From assembly GCF_002307495.1 (NCBI RefSeq), contig NZ_NTMR01000024.1, positions 43,697 to 107,696 on the forward strand: a stretch of DNA of 64,000 nt, given 5' to 3'. Positions 15,750-25,993 of the stretch are shown here, piece by piece. The notes under the pieces are model-generated. The model saw nothing but the letters and a program-made list of their open reading frames with translations. It had not been told where the DNA came from and made no database searches. A program made the position numbers and the translations under genes. Source of the DNA: Pseudomonas abyssi. Its GTDB lineage: Bacteria > Pseudomonadota > Gammaproteobacteria > Pseudomonadales > Pseudomonadaceae. How positions within the stretch are numbered: position 1 is the first letter of the stretch; each line of letters starts with the position of its first letter.

Positions 15750-16523
15750 ATGACCACCTCGCGCTTCGACCTGACCGGCAAAACCGCCCTGATTACCGGC
15801 GCCTCCAGCGGTCTCGGTGCCCACTTCGCCCGCGTACTGGCTGCCGCTGGCGCACGCGTGGTGCTGGCCGCCCGCCGCGCCGATCGCCTGTCCGCGCTGG
15901 TGGACGAGCTCAAGCAACAGGGGCATGAGGCGATGGCGGTCACCATGGACGTAACCGACGCCGACAGCGTCGACGCCGGCTTCAGCGCTGCCGAGCAGGC
16001 CTTCGGCGTGTGCGACATTCTGGTTAACAACGCCGGGATTGGCGATCCGGTGCCCTTCCTGAACATGGACGAAGGCAACTGGCGCAGCATGCTCGACACC
16101 AACCTCGACGGTGCCTGGCGCGTCGCCCATCGCGGCTGCAAGGCGATGGCCGGCAGCGGCCAGGGCGGCAGCGTGATCAACATTGCCTCGATTCTCGGCC
16201 TGCGCGTCGGCAAGGCCCTGGCCCACTATGCCGTCGCCAAGGCCGGTGTGGTGCAATTGACCAAGGCCATGGCGATGGAACTGGCGAAGAACGGTATCCG
16301 CGTCAACGCCATTGCCCCCGGCTACTTCCGCACCGAAATGAATTCTGACTACTTCGATACCGAGCATGGCCAGACCTACGTGCGCAGCAAGGTCCCGATG
16401 GGCCGCCTGGGGCAGCTCGACGAACTCGATGGCCCGCTGCTGCTGCTCGCCAGCGAGGCGGGCTCCTTCATGACCGGCACCATCATCAACGTCGATGGCG
16501 GCCACGTAAACAACAGCCTCTGA
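15750..16523 (+). CDS. SDR family oxidoreductase (FabG-like)
   Basis: 257 residues: TGASSGLGAHFA, NNAGIGD, INIASILG, YAVAKAGVVQL with catalytic Tyr/Lys, and the C-terminal GTIINVDGG typical of 3-oxoacyl-ACP reductase-like and sorbitol dehydrogenase-like SDRs. AACAGGAGATC precedes the ATG. It is separate from the flanking two-component genes; substrate unknown. Confidence 0.88.
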   Translation: MTTSRFDLTGKTALITGASSGLGAHFARVLAAAGARVVLAARRADRLSALVDELKQQGHEAMAVTMDVTDADSVDAGFSAAEQAFGVCDILVNNAGIGDPVPFLNMDEGNWRSMLDTNLDGAWRVAHRGCKAMAGSGQGGSVINIASILGLRVGKALAHYAVAKAGVVQLTKAMAMELAKNGIRVNAIAPGYFRTEMNSDYFDTEHGQTYVRSKVPMGRLGQLDELDGPLLLLASEAGSFMTGTIINVDGGHVNNSL

Positions 16524-16599
16524 AAAGCCCCGCCGGCGGCTGGCTCACAGCCGACCAAACCGCTATGGTCAAGGGTGCAGCTTCTGCCAGCGAGTCCAG

Positions 16600-19500
16600 A
16601 TGACAGCACCCATGACCACACCCGAGCACACCCGCAACGGACGCATTGCCCTGCCCTTGGGCATGCTGCTGTTGACGCTGTGTTTTCTCTACCTGGGTAT
16701 CAGTGCCTGGCAGGAACGCGACCGTACCTGGCGCGCGCAGCAATACGGCCGGGCCGAAGCGGCACTGCGTGACCTGCAGCAGGAACAGCAATCCCTGCGC
16801 CTGCAGGCTCGCATCGCCGCTTTCAGTCTCAGCGAGGACCCGGACACCCTTCGTCTGCTGCGCCGCATCAGCTATCTGGTCAGACTGCATGGCCTGCAAG
16901 ATCCGGAAGTTGCGCGCCTGCGCAGCCAGTTGCAAGACGACCTGGGCGGCTTCTGGCAACTACTGCAGCAGGCCGGTGCCAAGGAACTGCAGATTCACCT
17001 GGCACCCGATGGCGTGGCGCTGCTGCGCATGCAGCGCCCGGAGCGTTGGGCCGACCCGCAGGACGCCCGGCGTTCATTGCTGCGCCGCAGCCAGCAAGAG
17101 GGCGCGACAGTCGACGGCTTGGCGCTCTATCCAGAAGGAGCCAGCGAGAGCGCAGTGGTCCCGGTGTTTGCCAGCCAGGCACCCAACAGCCGGGTGATCG
17201 CCACCTTGCAGGTCGGCTTTTCGGTCTTTGCCCAGCACCGTGACGATGGCCAACAGGCCCTGGCACTGCTGGTGCGACCCGCCGACAAGCTCGCCAGCAC
17301 GCTGCCCAGCGTGCAAGCTGACCGCTGGCTGCTGGCCGACAGCCCCGGGCCAGTCAAGCTCGATGTTCTGCGCCGGGCCGCCCAGGCCCTGAACGGCGCC
17401 AACGGCCCACAACTGTTCAGGCACGATGATCGCGTCTGGCTGGCCGACCTGTTGCCACGGGCCGCGTACCGGGTTGAACCCAGTGCCGGACTCGACGACG
17501 CCGCTGTGCTGCTGTGGCGCGACATCAGCGACGCCTACGCCGACCACCGCAACGCCTTGCTGCGCCAGGCCGGCAAGTGGCTGCTGGCCTGGCTGGTCGC
17601 CATAACCCTGTTCACCCTGCTGTTGCTCTACAGTCGCAACACTGCCCGGCGGCAAATGGCCCAGCACGCTGAGGCCATCGATGCGCAAAGTCAGCGCCGC
17701 GAGCGCGATCGCCGCCTGCTGGAGATCATCAGCCGCTCCCAGTCGGACTACATCCAGCAGAATGACTTCGGCAACGGGCTGCAGCACCTGCTGGAACAGA
17801 TTCTCGCCCTGACCCACTTTACCCGCGCCGACTTTCTGCAACCGCAGCCAGACGGCGACGGCAACCAGCGCCTGCACACGCTGAGCAGCACCAGCAGCGA
17901 GCCCCTGCCCGAAGCGCTGCAGCCCGGCCTGCAACGGGTGCTGCGCGACGCTCACCCCGAGCAGACCACCGCCAACCCGGACAAAGGCGCCCCCAGGAGC
18001 CTGATGCTGCCGCTGATCTTCGCCGGTCGGCAGCTGGGGGTGCTGCTGCTGTCCGGCGGCGAGCACCCCAGAGACCCGGCGCTACGCAGTTTTCTTGCCC
18101 CGCTGCAGACAGCACTCGGCCAACTGCTGCACGCCCAGCGCCAGCAGCAGGACAACGAGGCGATGCACCAGCGCCTCGAACGCCAGCGTCAGGCACTGCG
18201 GCAGCTCAACCGGCTGGCCGCCGACCCGGGTCTGAGCTTGCAGCAACGGCTGGTGCAGCTGCTGGATCTGGGCTGTGACTATCTGCGCCTGGACCTCGGC
18301 TTGGTCAGCCACATTCATGACGACCGCTATCGCGTCGAGGCCGCCAGCAGCAGCGAAGACGCACCGCCCGTCGGCACCCTGTTCGACGTTGAACAGACCT
18401 ATTGCAGCCTGACCTGGCAAGCCAGCGACGTGCTGGCCATCGACCGTATGGGCCAGTCGCGTTTTAGCGGCCACCCCTGCTATAGCCAGTTCGGCCTGGA
18501 AAGCTATATCGGCGTGGCCCTGATCGTTGGTGGCCAGCGCTTTGGCACACTCAACTTTTCCAGCGCCAGCCCGCGTGCCCAGCGCTTTGATGAAGCCGAT
18601 ACCGACTTTGTCCGCCTGTGCGGGCGCTGGTGCGCCGGCCTGCTGGAGCAGGCTGCCGCCCAGCAGCAACGCGAGGCGCTGTTGCAGCGCTTCCACAAGC
18701 TGACCCTGCACCTGCCCGGCATGGTCTATCAGTATCAGGTCGATAGCAGCGGACACAGTTGGTTTCCGTACGCCAGTGCGGGCATCGCCAATATCTATGA
18801 CCTGACGCCCGAGCAGGCCGCACTGGACGCGCAACCGGCGATTGACCTGATCCACCCCGACGACCAGTCGCAAGTGCAGGCAGATATCCAGCGCTCCAGT
18901 GTCGAACGTTCCGAATGGCGTTCCGAGTACCGTGTGCGCCACCCCAGGCTGGGCGAGATCTGGGTGGCCGGCTACGCCAGCCCGGAGCCACTGGAGAATG
19001 GCGACCTGGTCTGGCACGGGTTTATCGCCGACATCAGCGAGCGCAAGCAGATCGAACAGCGGCTGAACGAGGAGCGCGCGCGGCTGGCGCGGATCATTGA
19101 TGCCACCCATGTCGGCACTTGGGAATGGCGCCTGGACGACAACACGTTAGAAGCCAGCCTGCGCTGGTACCAGATGCTCGGCTATTCGCCCGAGGAGTTG
19201 GCACCGCTGTCTATCGACACCTGGACCAACCTGATGCACCCGAACGATGTGCCAAGCATCCGCGCGCAGCTGTACGACCACCTGCGCGGTGGCAGTGACC
19301 ACCTGAGCTACCTGTGCCGCGCACGGCATCGCGATGGCCGCTGGATCTGGGTACAGAGTCAGGGCCAGGTGACCGAACGGGACGCGGCAGGACGCGCCCT
19401 GGCCATGAGCGGCATTCACAGCGACGTCAGCGCCGAAGTGCGCGCCAGCGAAGAGGTGCGCGAAGCACGTACCTATCTGAGCGCCGTGATCAACGCATCC

Positions 19501-20979
19501 ACCGAAGTGGCCATTATCGCCACCGACCCGGACGGCCTGATTACCCTGTTCAACAGTGGTGCACAGCGGCTGCTGGGCTACAGCAGCAAGGAGGTAGTCG
19601 GCAGCGCCACGCCAATGCAGTTCCATCTGCCAAGCGAGTTAGCCGCACGCAGCAGTCAGCTCAGCGCCAGCAGCGGACAGCCGATCGAAGGCCTGGAAAT
19701 CTTTCTGCACGAGCCTCGCCAGGGCAAGTCCGATGTACGCGCCTGGACCTATGTGCGCAAGGACGGCCGTGAACGCCAGGTGCGCCTGACGGTCACCCGC
19801 ATTGCCGACGACAACGGCCAGTTGATCGGCTTTCTCGGCATGGCCAGCGATATCACCGAGCTGATCTATACCAGCCGGGCGCTGGCAAACAGCGAGTCAC
19901 GCTATCGTGGCATGGTCAGCAACCTGCCTGGCGCGGTCTATCGTTGTCACGCCAACGAGAACTGGACCATGTCCTACATGAGCCAGGAAATCGAGCGTAT
20001 CAGCGGCTACCCCGCAAGCGACTTTATCAACAACGCCCGGCGCAGCTACGCCAGCATTATTGTCCCCGAGGACCTGCCTCTCACTCTGCAGTGCCTGGCA
20101 GTGACGCCGGACAACCCCAACTTTGAACTCAGTTACCGACTTATCCACGCCGACGGCCACCAGGTTCAGGTGCGCGAGAAGGGGCGCGGCGAGTTTGCCG
20201 CCGACGGCCAGCTGCGAGGGTTTGACGGCTTTATCTGGGACGCCACCGAGCAGGCCCGGGTGGAGCAAATGAAGAGCCAGTTTGTGTCGACCGTCAGCCA
20301 TGAACTGCGCACACCGCTGACCGCCATCATCGGCTCCCTCAGATTGCTCCACGGCGGCGCACTGGGTCAGGTACCCGAGAGCATGCAGGGTCTGCTGGAC
20401 ATCGCCGTGCAAAACAGCGAAAACCTGCACCGGTTGATCAACGACCTGCTGGACATGGACAAACTGAACGCCGGCAAGCTGCAGATTGAGCTTGTCCGCC
20501 AGCCCCTCGAGCCCCTGCTGCAACAGGCACTGCAGCTGAACCAAAGCTATGCTGCTCAATACAACGTACAGCAAGAGCTTGGACGTGTGGACGCGGTCGA
20601 GGTCAACGTGGATGCGCAGCGCCTGGGGCAGGTGCTGGCCAACTACCTGTCCAATGCGGCCAAGTTCTCCAATGCCGGCGACGCCATCACCCTGAGCGCC
20701 GTGGCAGAGAACGGCTGGGTAGAGATCAGCGTGGAGGACCGGGGTATCGGCATACCCGAGCAGGAGCAGCCGCGGATCTTTGACAAGTTTTTCCAGGTCG
20801 ACAGCTCCAACACGCGCAAGCGCTCCGGCTCCGGCCTCGGGCTGGCCATCAGCCGCGAGCTGGCTCGCCGCATGGGCGGCGATGTCGGTTTTGTATCAAC
20901 CGCCCGTGTCGGCTCGCGTTTCTGGATCCGCCTGCCCCTGGCCGATGTCGCCGCAGACGACCTGCGGCAGCTACACTGA
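16600..20979 (+). CDS. Multi-PAS/GAF membrane sensor histidine kinase
   Basis: 1459 residues. Order: membrane helix (about 14-32), a 290-residue periplasmic domain with Arg-rich helical start, second helix (about 327-347), two GAF-like domains (about 380-515 and 535-690), four PAS/PAC domains (about 700-815, 825-960, 965-1090, 1095-1220), HisKA with His1234 (VSHELRTPLTAI) and HATPase with NYLSNAAKFS and GSGLGLAIS. No receiver or Hpt is fused, so its phosphate must pass to the separate regulators downstream. A shorter start at ATG 16612 is possible. Confidence 0.9.
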   Translation: MTAPMTTPEHTRNGRIALPLGMLLLTLCFLYLGISAWQERDRTWRAQQYGRAEAALRDLQQEQQSLRLQARIAAFSLSEDPDTLRLLRRISYLVRLHGLQDPEVARLRSQLQDDLGGFWQLLQQAGAKELQIHLAPDGVALLRMQRPERWADPQDARRSLLRRSQQEGATVDGLALYPEGASESAVVPVFASQAPNSRVIATLQVGFSVFAQHRDDGQQALALLVRPADKLASTLPSVQADRWLLADSPGPVKLDVLRRAAQALNGANGPQLFRHDDRVWLADLLPRAAYRVEPSAGLDDAAVLLWRDISDAYADHRNALLRQAGKWLLAWLVAITLFTLLLLYSRNTARRQMAQHAEAIDAQSQRRERDRRLLEIISRSQSDYIQQNDFGNGLQHLLEQILALTHFTRADFLQPQPDGDGNQRLHTLSSTSSEPLPEALQPGLQRVLRDAHPEQTTANPDKGAPRSLMLPLIFAGRQLGVLLLSGGEHPRDPALRSFLAPLQTALGQLLHAQRQQQDNEAMHQRLERQRQALRQLNRLAADPGLSLQQRLVQLLDLGCDYLRLDLGLVSHIHDDRYRVEAASSSEDAPPVGTLFDVEQTYCSLTWQASDVLAIDRMGQSRFSGHPCYSQFGLESYIGVALIVGGQRFGTLNFSSASPRAQRFDEADTDFVRLCGRWCAGLLEQAAAQQQREALLQRFHKLTLHLPGMVYQYQVDSSGHSWFPYASAGIANIYDLTPEQAALDAQPAIDLIHPDDQSQVQADIQRSSVERSEWRSEYRVRHPRLGEIWVAGYASPEPLENGDLVWHGFIADISERKQIEQRLNEERARLARIIDATHVGTWEWRLDDNTLEASLRWYQMLGYSPEELAPLSIDTWTNLMHPNDVPSIRAQLYDHLRGGSDHLSYLCRARHRDGRWIWVQSQGQVTERDAAGRALAMSGIHSDVSAEVRASEEVREARTYLSAVINASTEVAIIATDPDGLITLFNSGAQRLLGYSSKEVVGSATPMQFHLPSELAARSSQLSASSGQPIEGLEIFLHEPRQGKSDVRAWTYVRKDGRERQVRLTVTRIADDNGQLIGFLGMASDITELIYTSRALANSESRYRGMVSNLPGAVYRCHANENWTMSYMSQEIERISGYPASDFINNARRSYASIIVPEDLPLTLQCLAVTPDNPNFELSYRLIHADGHQVQVREKGRGEFAADGQLRGFDGFIWDATEQARVEQMKSQFVSTVSHELRTPLTAIIGSLRLLHGGALGQVPESMQGLLDIAVQNSENLHRLINDLLDMDKLNAGKLQIELVRQPLEPLLQQALQLNQSYAAQYNVQQELGRVDAVEVNVDAQRLGQVLANYLSNAAKFSNAGDAITLSAVAENGWVEISVEDRGIGIPEQEQPRIFDKFFQVDSSNTRKRSGSGLGLAISRELARRMGGDVGFVSTARVGSRFWIRLPLADVAADDLRQLH

Positions 20980-21000
20980 CGGGCAAGCCAAGGAGTCTAC

Positions 21001-22611
21001 GTGAGCGACCACCAAAACACCGCAGAATACAGGGAAGCACGACGGCTGGAAGCCTTGGCGCGGCTGCAGATTCTGGATACACCCAGCGAGCAGGCGTTTG
21101 ACGACCTGACCGGGCTGGCCGCGCGCTGGCTCGACACGCCCATTGCACTGGTGTCGCTGGTCGATGATCAGCGCCAGTGGTTCAAGAGCCGCGTCGGTCT
21201 GGCGGCCGAACAGACACCCCGCGAGCTGGCATTCTGCGCCCATGCCATTCAGGCACACGAGCTGTTCGAGGTGCCCGACGCCGCCCGGGATGAGCGGTTT
21301 TGCGACAATCCGCTGGTCACCGGCGAGCCCAACATCCGCTTTTACGCCGGTATGCCGATCGCCAGCCCGGACGGCGAGCTGGTCGGCACCCTATGCGTCA
21401 TCGACCGCGTCCCGCGTGAGCTGTCCGAGGTCCAGCAGGACACCCTGCGCCGCCTGGCACGCACCGCCGAGCTTCAACTGCAGCTGCGCATCAGCCTGCT
21501 GGAAAGCGAACAACGCGCTACCGAGCTGGAGCACCAGCAGGCGCTCAACCAGCGCCTGCTCGACTCAATCACCGCAGGCGTCGTGGCCTGCAACGACACT
21601 GGAGAACTGACCCTGTTCAACAACACCGCGCGGCTCTGGCACGGCACCGATGTGATGAAAATACCCGCCAGCGAGTGGGGCCTTTACTACGACCTGTATG
21701 AGCCAGACGGCCAGACGCCTTTGGCTATCGAGGCCATTCCGCTGTTGCGCGCCTGGCGCGGCGAAGCGGTCGAGAATACCGAGATCAGCATCGCCGCCGT
21801 CGGTCAGCCGCTGCGCCAGGTGTTATGCAGCGGCGGCCAACTGTACCCCGAGCACGGTGGCCCCGGTGCCGCTATCGTAGTGATGCACGACATCACGGAA
21901 ATCCGCCGGGCCAGCAACCTGAAAAGTGAGTTTCTGGCTACCGTCAGCCATGAACTGCGCACCCCTTTGACCGCTATCAATGGTGCCATCGGCCTGCTGC
22001 GCAGTGGCGCCATCGGCAACCTACCTCCGACCAGTGAGCGCCTGCTGCGTATCGCCCAGGAGAACAGTCAGCGCCTGGGCGAGCTGATCAACGACCTGCT
22101 GGACATGGAAAAGCTCGAAGCAGGCCAGTTAGACCTGCAGCTGAAGCCGCAGCTGCTGCGCCCGATTGTGCAGAACGCGCTGGAGATCAATCAGCCCTAC
22201 GCCAGGCGCTATCAGGTAAGCTGGCAACTGGAGTCGGGTGCCGCCGACCCCATAGTGCGCGTCGATGAACGACGTTTGCAGCAGGTGCTCAGTAACTACC
22301 TGTCCAATGCGGCCAAATTTTCCCATGCCGGCGGGCTGATTCAGGTCCAGCTGCTCATCGAGGGTGACGAGGTTGAGGTGCAGGTCGTCGATCAGGGCAT
22401 CGGTATCGCCGAAGAACAACAGCCCCTGCTGTTCAACAAGTTTATCCAGCTGGACAACAGCAATGCACGCCAGCGTGGCGGAACCGGGTTGGGGCTGGCA
22501 ATCTGCAAGGAACTGGTGGAACGCATGGACGGACAAGTCGGTGTCCGTTCGCGTGAAGGGGCAGGGTCGTGTTTCTGGTTCCGCCTGCCCTTGAGCCGGG
22601 CCGTGCTGTGA
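21001..22611 (+). CDS. GAF-PAS sensor histidine kinase, cytosolic
   Basis: 536 residues from a GTG start. N-terminal GAF of the type beginning EARRLEALARLQILDTP (residues about 10-160), a PAS segment (about 185-300), HisKA with His317 (VSHELRTPLTA) and HATPase (NYLSNAAKFS, GTGLGLAICKEL). No membrane helix. Its kinase core closely resembles that of the preceding 1459-aa kinase, suggesting duplication. It probably feeds the same downstream receivers. Confidence 0.9.
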   Translation: MSDHQNTAEYREARRLEALARLQILDTPSEQAFDDLTGLAARWLDTPIALVSLVDDQRQWFKSRVGLAAEQTPRELAFCAHAIQAHELFEVPDAARDERFCDNPLVTGEPNIRFYAGMPIASPDGELVGTLCVIDRVPRELSEVQQDTLRRLARTAELQLQLRISLLESEQRATELEHQQALNQRLLDSITAGVVACNDTGELTLFNNTARLWHGTDVMKIPASEWGLYYDLYEPDGQTPLAIEAIPLLRAWRGEAVENTEISIAAVGQPLRQVLCSGGQLYPEHGGPGAAIVVMHDITEIRRASNLKSEFLATVSHELRTPLTAINGAIGLLRSGAIGNLPPTSERLLRIAQENSQRLGELINDLLDMEKLEAGQLDLQLKPQLLRPIVQNALEINQPYARRYQVSWQLESGAADPIVRVDERRLQQVLSNYLSNAAKFSHAGGLIQVQLLIEGDEVEVQVVDQGIGIAEEQQPLLFNKFIQLDNSNARQRGGTGLGLAICKELVERMDGQVGVRSREGAGSCFWFRLPLSRAVL

Positions 22612-22663
22612 GGCGCAACACCCCAGCATGGCCAACAATCCACATTCAGGAGACAGGCATTAG

Positions 22664-23050
22664 ATGACCGCACTTGAACGCATCATGCATATCGAAGACG
22701 ACCCATCCATCCAGGAGGTCGCCCGCGTCGCCCTGGAAGTCGTTGGCGGCTTCACCGTGCGCAGCTGCGATTCCGGCGCCGCCGGTGTTGCCGCCGCCGA
22801 CAGCTTCGCGCCGCAGCTGGTCCTGCTGGACGTGATGATGCCTGGCATGGACGGCCCGCAAACCCTGACAGAATTACGTAAACTGCCGATCATGGAAGGC
22901 ATACCGGTGATCTTCATGACCGCCAAGGCGCAAACCCAGGAAGTCACCGCCTATCGGGCGCTCGGCGCAGCAGGCGTCATTATCAAGCCATTTGATCCGA
23001 TGACCCTGTCTGAGCAGGTACGAGAAATCTGGGAGCAGCAGCATGCCTGA
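22664..23050 (+). CDS. Single-domain response regulator (CheY-like)
   Basis: 128 residues, receiver only: acidic pocket EDD near residue 9, phosphorylated Asp56 (LVLLDVMMPGMDG), Thr in FMTAKAQ and Lys in IIKPFD. No output domain, so it probably shuttles phosphate between the two kinases upstream and the Hpt domain of the next gene, which it overlaps by 8 bp. Confidence 0.9.
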   Translation: MTALERIMHIEDDPSIQEVARVALEVVGGFTVRSCDSGAAGVAAADSFAPQLVLLDVMMPGMDGPQTLTELRKLPIMEGIPVIFMTAKAQTQEVTAYRALGAAGVIIKPFDPMTLSEQVREIWEQQHA

Positions 23051-24668
23051 TACCCCTCAGCTGCAAACGCAGCTAGACGCCATTGAGGCGCGCTTTCGAC
23101 AGCGACTCGACGACGAGCTGGATACCCTGGACGCACTAAGTGCCCAACTACAGCAAAACCCCGATGCCCTGCCTAACCTGCGTGACCGACTGCACAAGCT
23201 GGCCGGCTCGGCCGGCACCTTCGGCTATGTCGAGCTGGGCGTCTTGGCCCGAGACCTCGAAGAGCAAGCCCAGCAGCAGCTCGAGGCTACCTGCCTCGAC
23301 CCCCAGGCCCTCATCGCGCTGACCAAAGCGGGTGCGCAGCTGCGCCCGCTGCTGCAGCGCAGCGAACAGCGCGAGGCACAGCCCCAGCAGCTGGACGCCG
23401 GTAGCCCCGACGACGATCGGCATCGGCGCATCGGCTTATTGATCGAGGACGCCGGACTGGCCCGCCAGATGGCGCAGACGCTGGACAGCTTCGGCTACCA
23501 GGTCATCCCTTTCGCCACGCCGGCTGCCGTACAGGCCGCCCCCTCTCTGGATGCACTGATCATCGATACCAGCCCGCCCGGCAACCGGCTACTCGAACAC
23601 CCGGTATTCCAGCAGGCGCCCGGGCAACTGCCGCCGCTGCTGATCATCAGCTCCCTCGACACCTTCAGCAGCCGGCTGCAGGCGGTGCGCGCCGGTGCAG
23701 TGGGATTCTTCACCAAGCCGGTCGACCTGCCACTGCTGGAGCGACGGCTGGAACGCGACTTCAGCAGCCAGCAGGGCGGCCCTTTCCGCGTACTCATTGT
23801 CGACGACGATACCGAACTGACCGCCCGCTACCAGCTGGTGCTCAGCAACGCCGGTATCCGGGTAGACACCGTCTCCGACGCCAACCTGCTACTGGACAAG
23901 ATGCACAAGTTCATCCCTGAAGTCGTGCTGATGGACCTGAACATGCCCGAGTACAGCGGCCCGGAGCTGGCCCAGGTGATCCGTCTGGACGATGACTGGC
24001 TGCGGGTGCCGATTGTCTACCTGTCTGCCGAAACCAATGCCGAGCGCCAGATGTCGGCCCTGCTCAAGGCCGGCGATGACTTTATCACCAAGCCGATCAG
24101 CGACAGCACCCTGCTGACCACGGTCTACGCCCGCGCCCAGCGCGCACGGATGGTCAGCGACGCGCTCGCCCGCGACAGCCTGACCGGCCTGCTCAAGCAC
24201 GCCGATATCAAGGAGCAACTGGAGCTGGAGGCGGAGCGCGCCAAGCGCTCCCAGGCACCGGTCAGCGTCGCGATGATCGATATCGACCACTTCAAGAACG
24301 TCAACGACAGCTACGGGCATGCCTGCGGCGACAACGTCATTCGCGCGCTCTCCAACATGCTGCGCCAGCGTCTGCGCAAGGTCGACCGACTGGGCCGCTA
24401 CGGCGGCGAAGAGTTTGTTGCCGTGCTGCCCGGCTGCAGCAGCAAAGATGCGACCCAGTTGCTCGAAAGCATTCGCGAGGCCTTCAACGCGCTGCAGTTT
24501 TCCTCGGGCGGGCAGCAATTTCACTGCAGTTTCAGCGCCGGCATCAGTGCCTGTGAGGCAGACGCCTGGGCCGACGAAGAGCTGCTTGAGCGCGCCGACC
24601 GCGCGCTTTACCGAGCCAAACAGAGCGGCCGGAATCGGCTGTGTCGTGACGACGGAGTGCCTGATTGA
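23043..24668 (+). CDS. Hpt-receiver-receiver-GGDEF diguanylate cyclase
   Basis: 541 residues. An Hpt helix bundle with phospho-His51 (LHKLAGSAGTFGY), a receiver-like domain (about 128-245, Asp in LIIDTSPP), a second receiver (about 250-370, MDLNMPEYSG) and a GGDEF domain (about 380-535). The active site is GGEEF (454-458) and an inhibitory RxxD (RKVD) sits five residues before it. It should make c-di-GMP with product inhibition, under control of a phosphorelay. The PleD-like layout with an added Hpt is unusual. Confidence 0.9.
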   Translation: MPDTPQLQTQLDAIEARFRQRLDDELDTLDALSAQLQQNPDALPNLRDRLHKLAGSAGTFGYVELGVLARDLEEQAQQQLEATCLDPQALIALTKAGAQLRPLLQRSEQREAQPQQLDAGSPDDDRHRRIGLLIEDAGLARQMAQTLDSFGYQVIPFATPAAVQAAPSLDALIIDTSPPGNRLLEHPVFQQAPGQLPPLLIISSLDTFSSRLQAVRAGAVGFFTKPVDLPLLERRLERDFSSQQGGPFRVLIVDDDTELTARYQLVLSNAGIRVDTVSDANLLLDKMHKFIPEVVLMDLNMPEYSGPELAQVIRLDDDWLRVPIVYLSAETNAERQMSALLKAGDDFITKPISDSTLLTTVYARAQRARMVSDALARDSLTGLLKHADIKEQLELEAERAKRSQAPVSVAMIDIDHFKNVNDSYGHACGDNVIRALSNMLRQRLRKVDRLGRYGGEEFVAVLPGCSSKDATQLLESIREAFNALQFSSGGQQFHCSFSAGISACEADAWADEELLERADRALYRAKQSGRNRLCRDDGVPD

Positions 24669-25828
24669 AGGTATTGATTGTCGAGGATGACCCCTGGATT
24701 GCCGAGCTGTTCAGCCTGGTGATTCGCGACCTGGATGCCAACACGGATGTAACCCTGTTCGCCAGCGCCGTCGCAGCACACAACTATCTGCGCGATACCA
24801 CCCCGGATCTGCTGATCGCCGACCTCAACCTGCCAGACGGCAGCGGGCTGGATGTCGTGCGTACGCTGGCGCGCAAGGCGCCCGCCAGCCTGAGGCTGCT
24901 GACCACCGCCAACATCAGTCGCCAGCTGGTGCTGGACGCCCGCGCTGCGGGCATAACCGAGTTCATCGCCAAGCCATTCAAAGTCGATAACCTGCGCGGC
25001 CGCCTCGCGCGCCTGTTCAGCACCGAGACCGAGCTGACGGCAACCGCCGGCATGGCCAGCATTGGCGATCTGCCGAGCTTTCTTCAGGTCCGTCTGCAGA
25101 GCCCCCTGCGCCTGGCCTGGAGCACACCAGCGCGCCAGCAGCAGGCCGCCGCCAGCGCTGCTAAACTGGACCGCGCCGGCTTTATCCAGTTGGCTGAGGC
25201 CGAGCCGCTGCTCACCGTTGTGGCTCTTAACCGGGCCAATCGCCAGCTGGAGCGCGGACGCGACACCTGCCTGAGCCCAGAGGATGTCTGGGAGCGCCTG
25301 GGCCAGACCGCCTGCCGCGAGCTGGTGCAACGTCTGGCACAGGCTCGTATAGCGCTGGAGCACCCGCTGCTGCAGCAACTGGCGAGCGACCTGGCTGGCC
25401 AACAGCAACGCCTCGGCGAGGCGCTAACCCGGCTGGGCGCAGAACGCACAATACCCGCCGGCGCGCTGCGCACCACCCTCACCTGCAGCCGCTTGGGTGA
25501 GCTGGCGGTTATCAGCGCGATCCAGCACTTTCTCAACTACGGTCAGCAGGCCGACGAGGCCAGCATGCGTGAGCTGATCAACCAGCACGCCTCGGCCTTC
25601 GGCAACAGCATCAAGATCCAGCAGCAGCTCCCCTTCCTGCTGCGCGAACTGACCGGCGCACTCTTTCATCTCCCCGCCACAGGCCTGCGCAAGGATCGCA
25701 TCCTGCTGCGCATCGCCGCACTGGAAACCGGCTTTGCCAGCCCGGAGCCGGCCCAGCTTGAGCAATTGCGGAGACTGATCAAGCTGAGCGCTACAGCCGC
25801 TGTCGACATCCCGCCCGCTGACGCCTAA
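24665..25828 (+). CDS. Response regulator with C-terminal HDOD-like domain
   Basis: 387 residues, starting at TTG 24665, which overlaps the previous stop by 4 bp. Receiver with EDD pocket, Asp53 (LLIADLNLPDGSG) and Lys (FIAKPF). The C-terminal 250 residues are helical and resemble an HDOD domain (LQSPLRLAW, ISAIQHFLNYG). HDOD regulators influence c-di-GMP turnover or motility by an unsettled mechanism. Last gene of the signalling cluster. Confidence 0.75.
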   Translation: MKVLIVEDDPWIAELFSLVIRDLDANTDVTLFASAVAAHNYLRDTTPDLLIADLNLPDGSGLDVVRTLARKAPASLRLLTTANISRQLVLDARAAGITEFIAKPFKVDNLRGRLARLFSTETELTATAGMASIGDLPSFLQVRLQSPLRLAWSTPARQQQAAASAAKLDRAGFIQLAEAEPLLTVVALNRANRQLERGRDTCLSPEDVWERLGQTACRELVQRLAQARIALEHPLLQQLASDLAGQQQRLGEALTRLGAERTIPAGALRTTLTCSRLGELAVISAIQHFLNYGQQADEASMRELINQHASAFGNSIKIQQQLPFLLRELTGALFHLPATGLRKDRILLRIAALETGFASPEPAQLEQLRRLIKLSATAAVDIPPADA

Positions 25829-25993
25829 ATGGCGCAGCGCCTGGTCCCGCGGAATTATTGGAGCTCATACCGGTCTCTTGCATAGCATCCTGATTGGCGC
25901 GCCGGCTGCGCTGGCTGGCCTCTGCGCCGGCCCTCATTGGCTGAAGCAGCATTACGGCCGCGCCGCAAACCTCACCATCGAGAGGACCGCACG
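25829..25993. other. Spacer before aldo/keto reductase gene
   Basis: 165 bp without a supported gene. An open frame reaches back to 25937, but the added residues are Arg-rich and not family-like. Confidence 0.5.
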
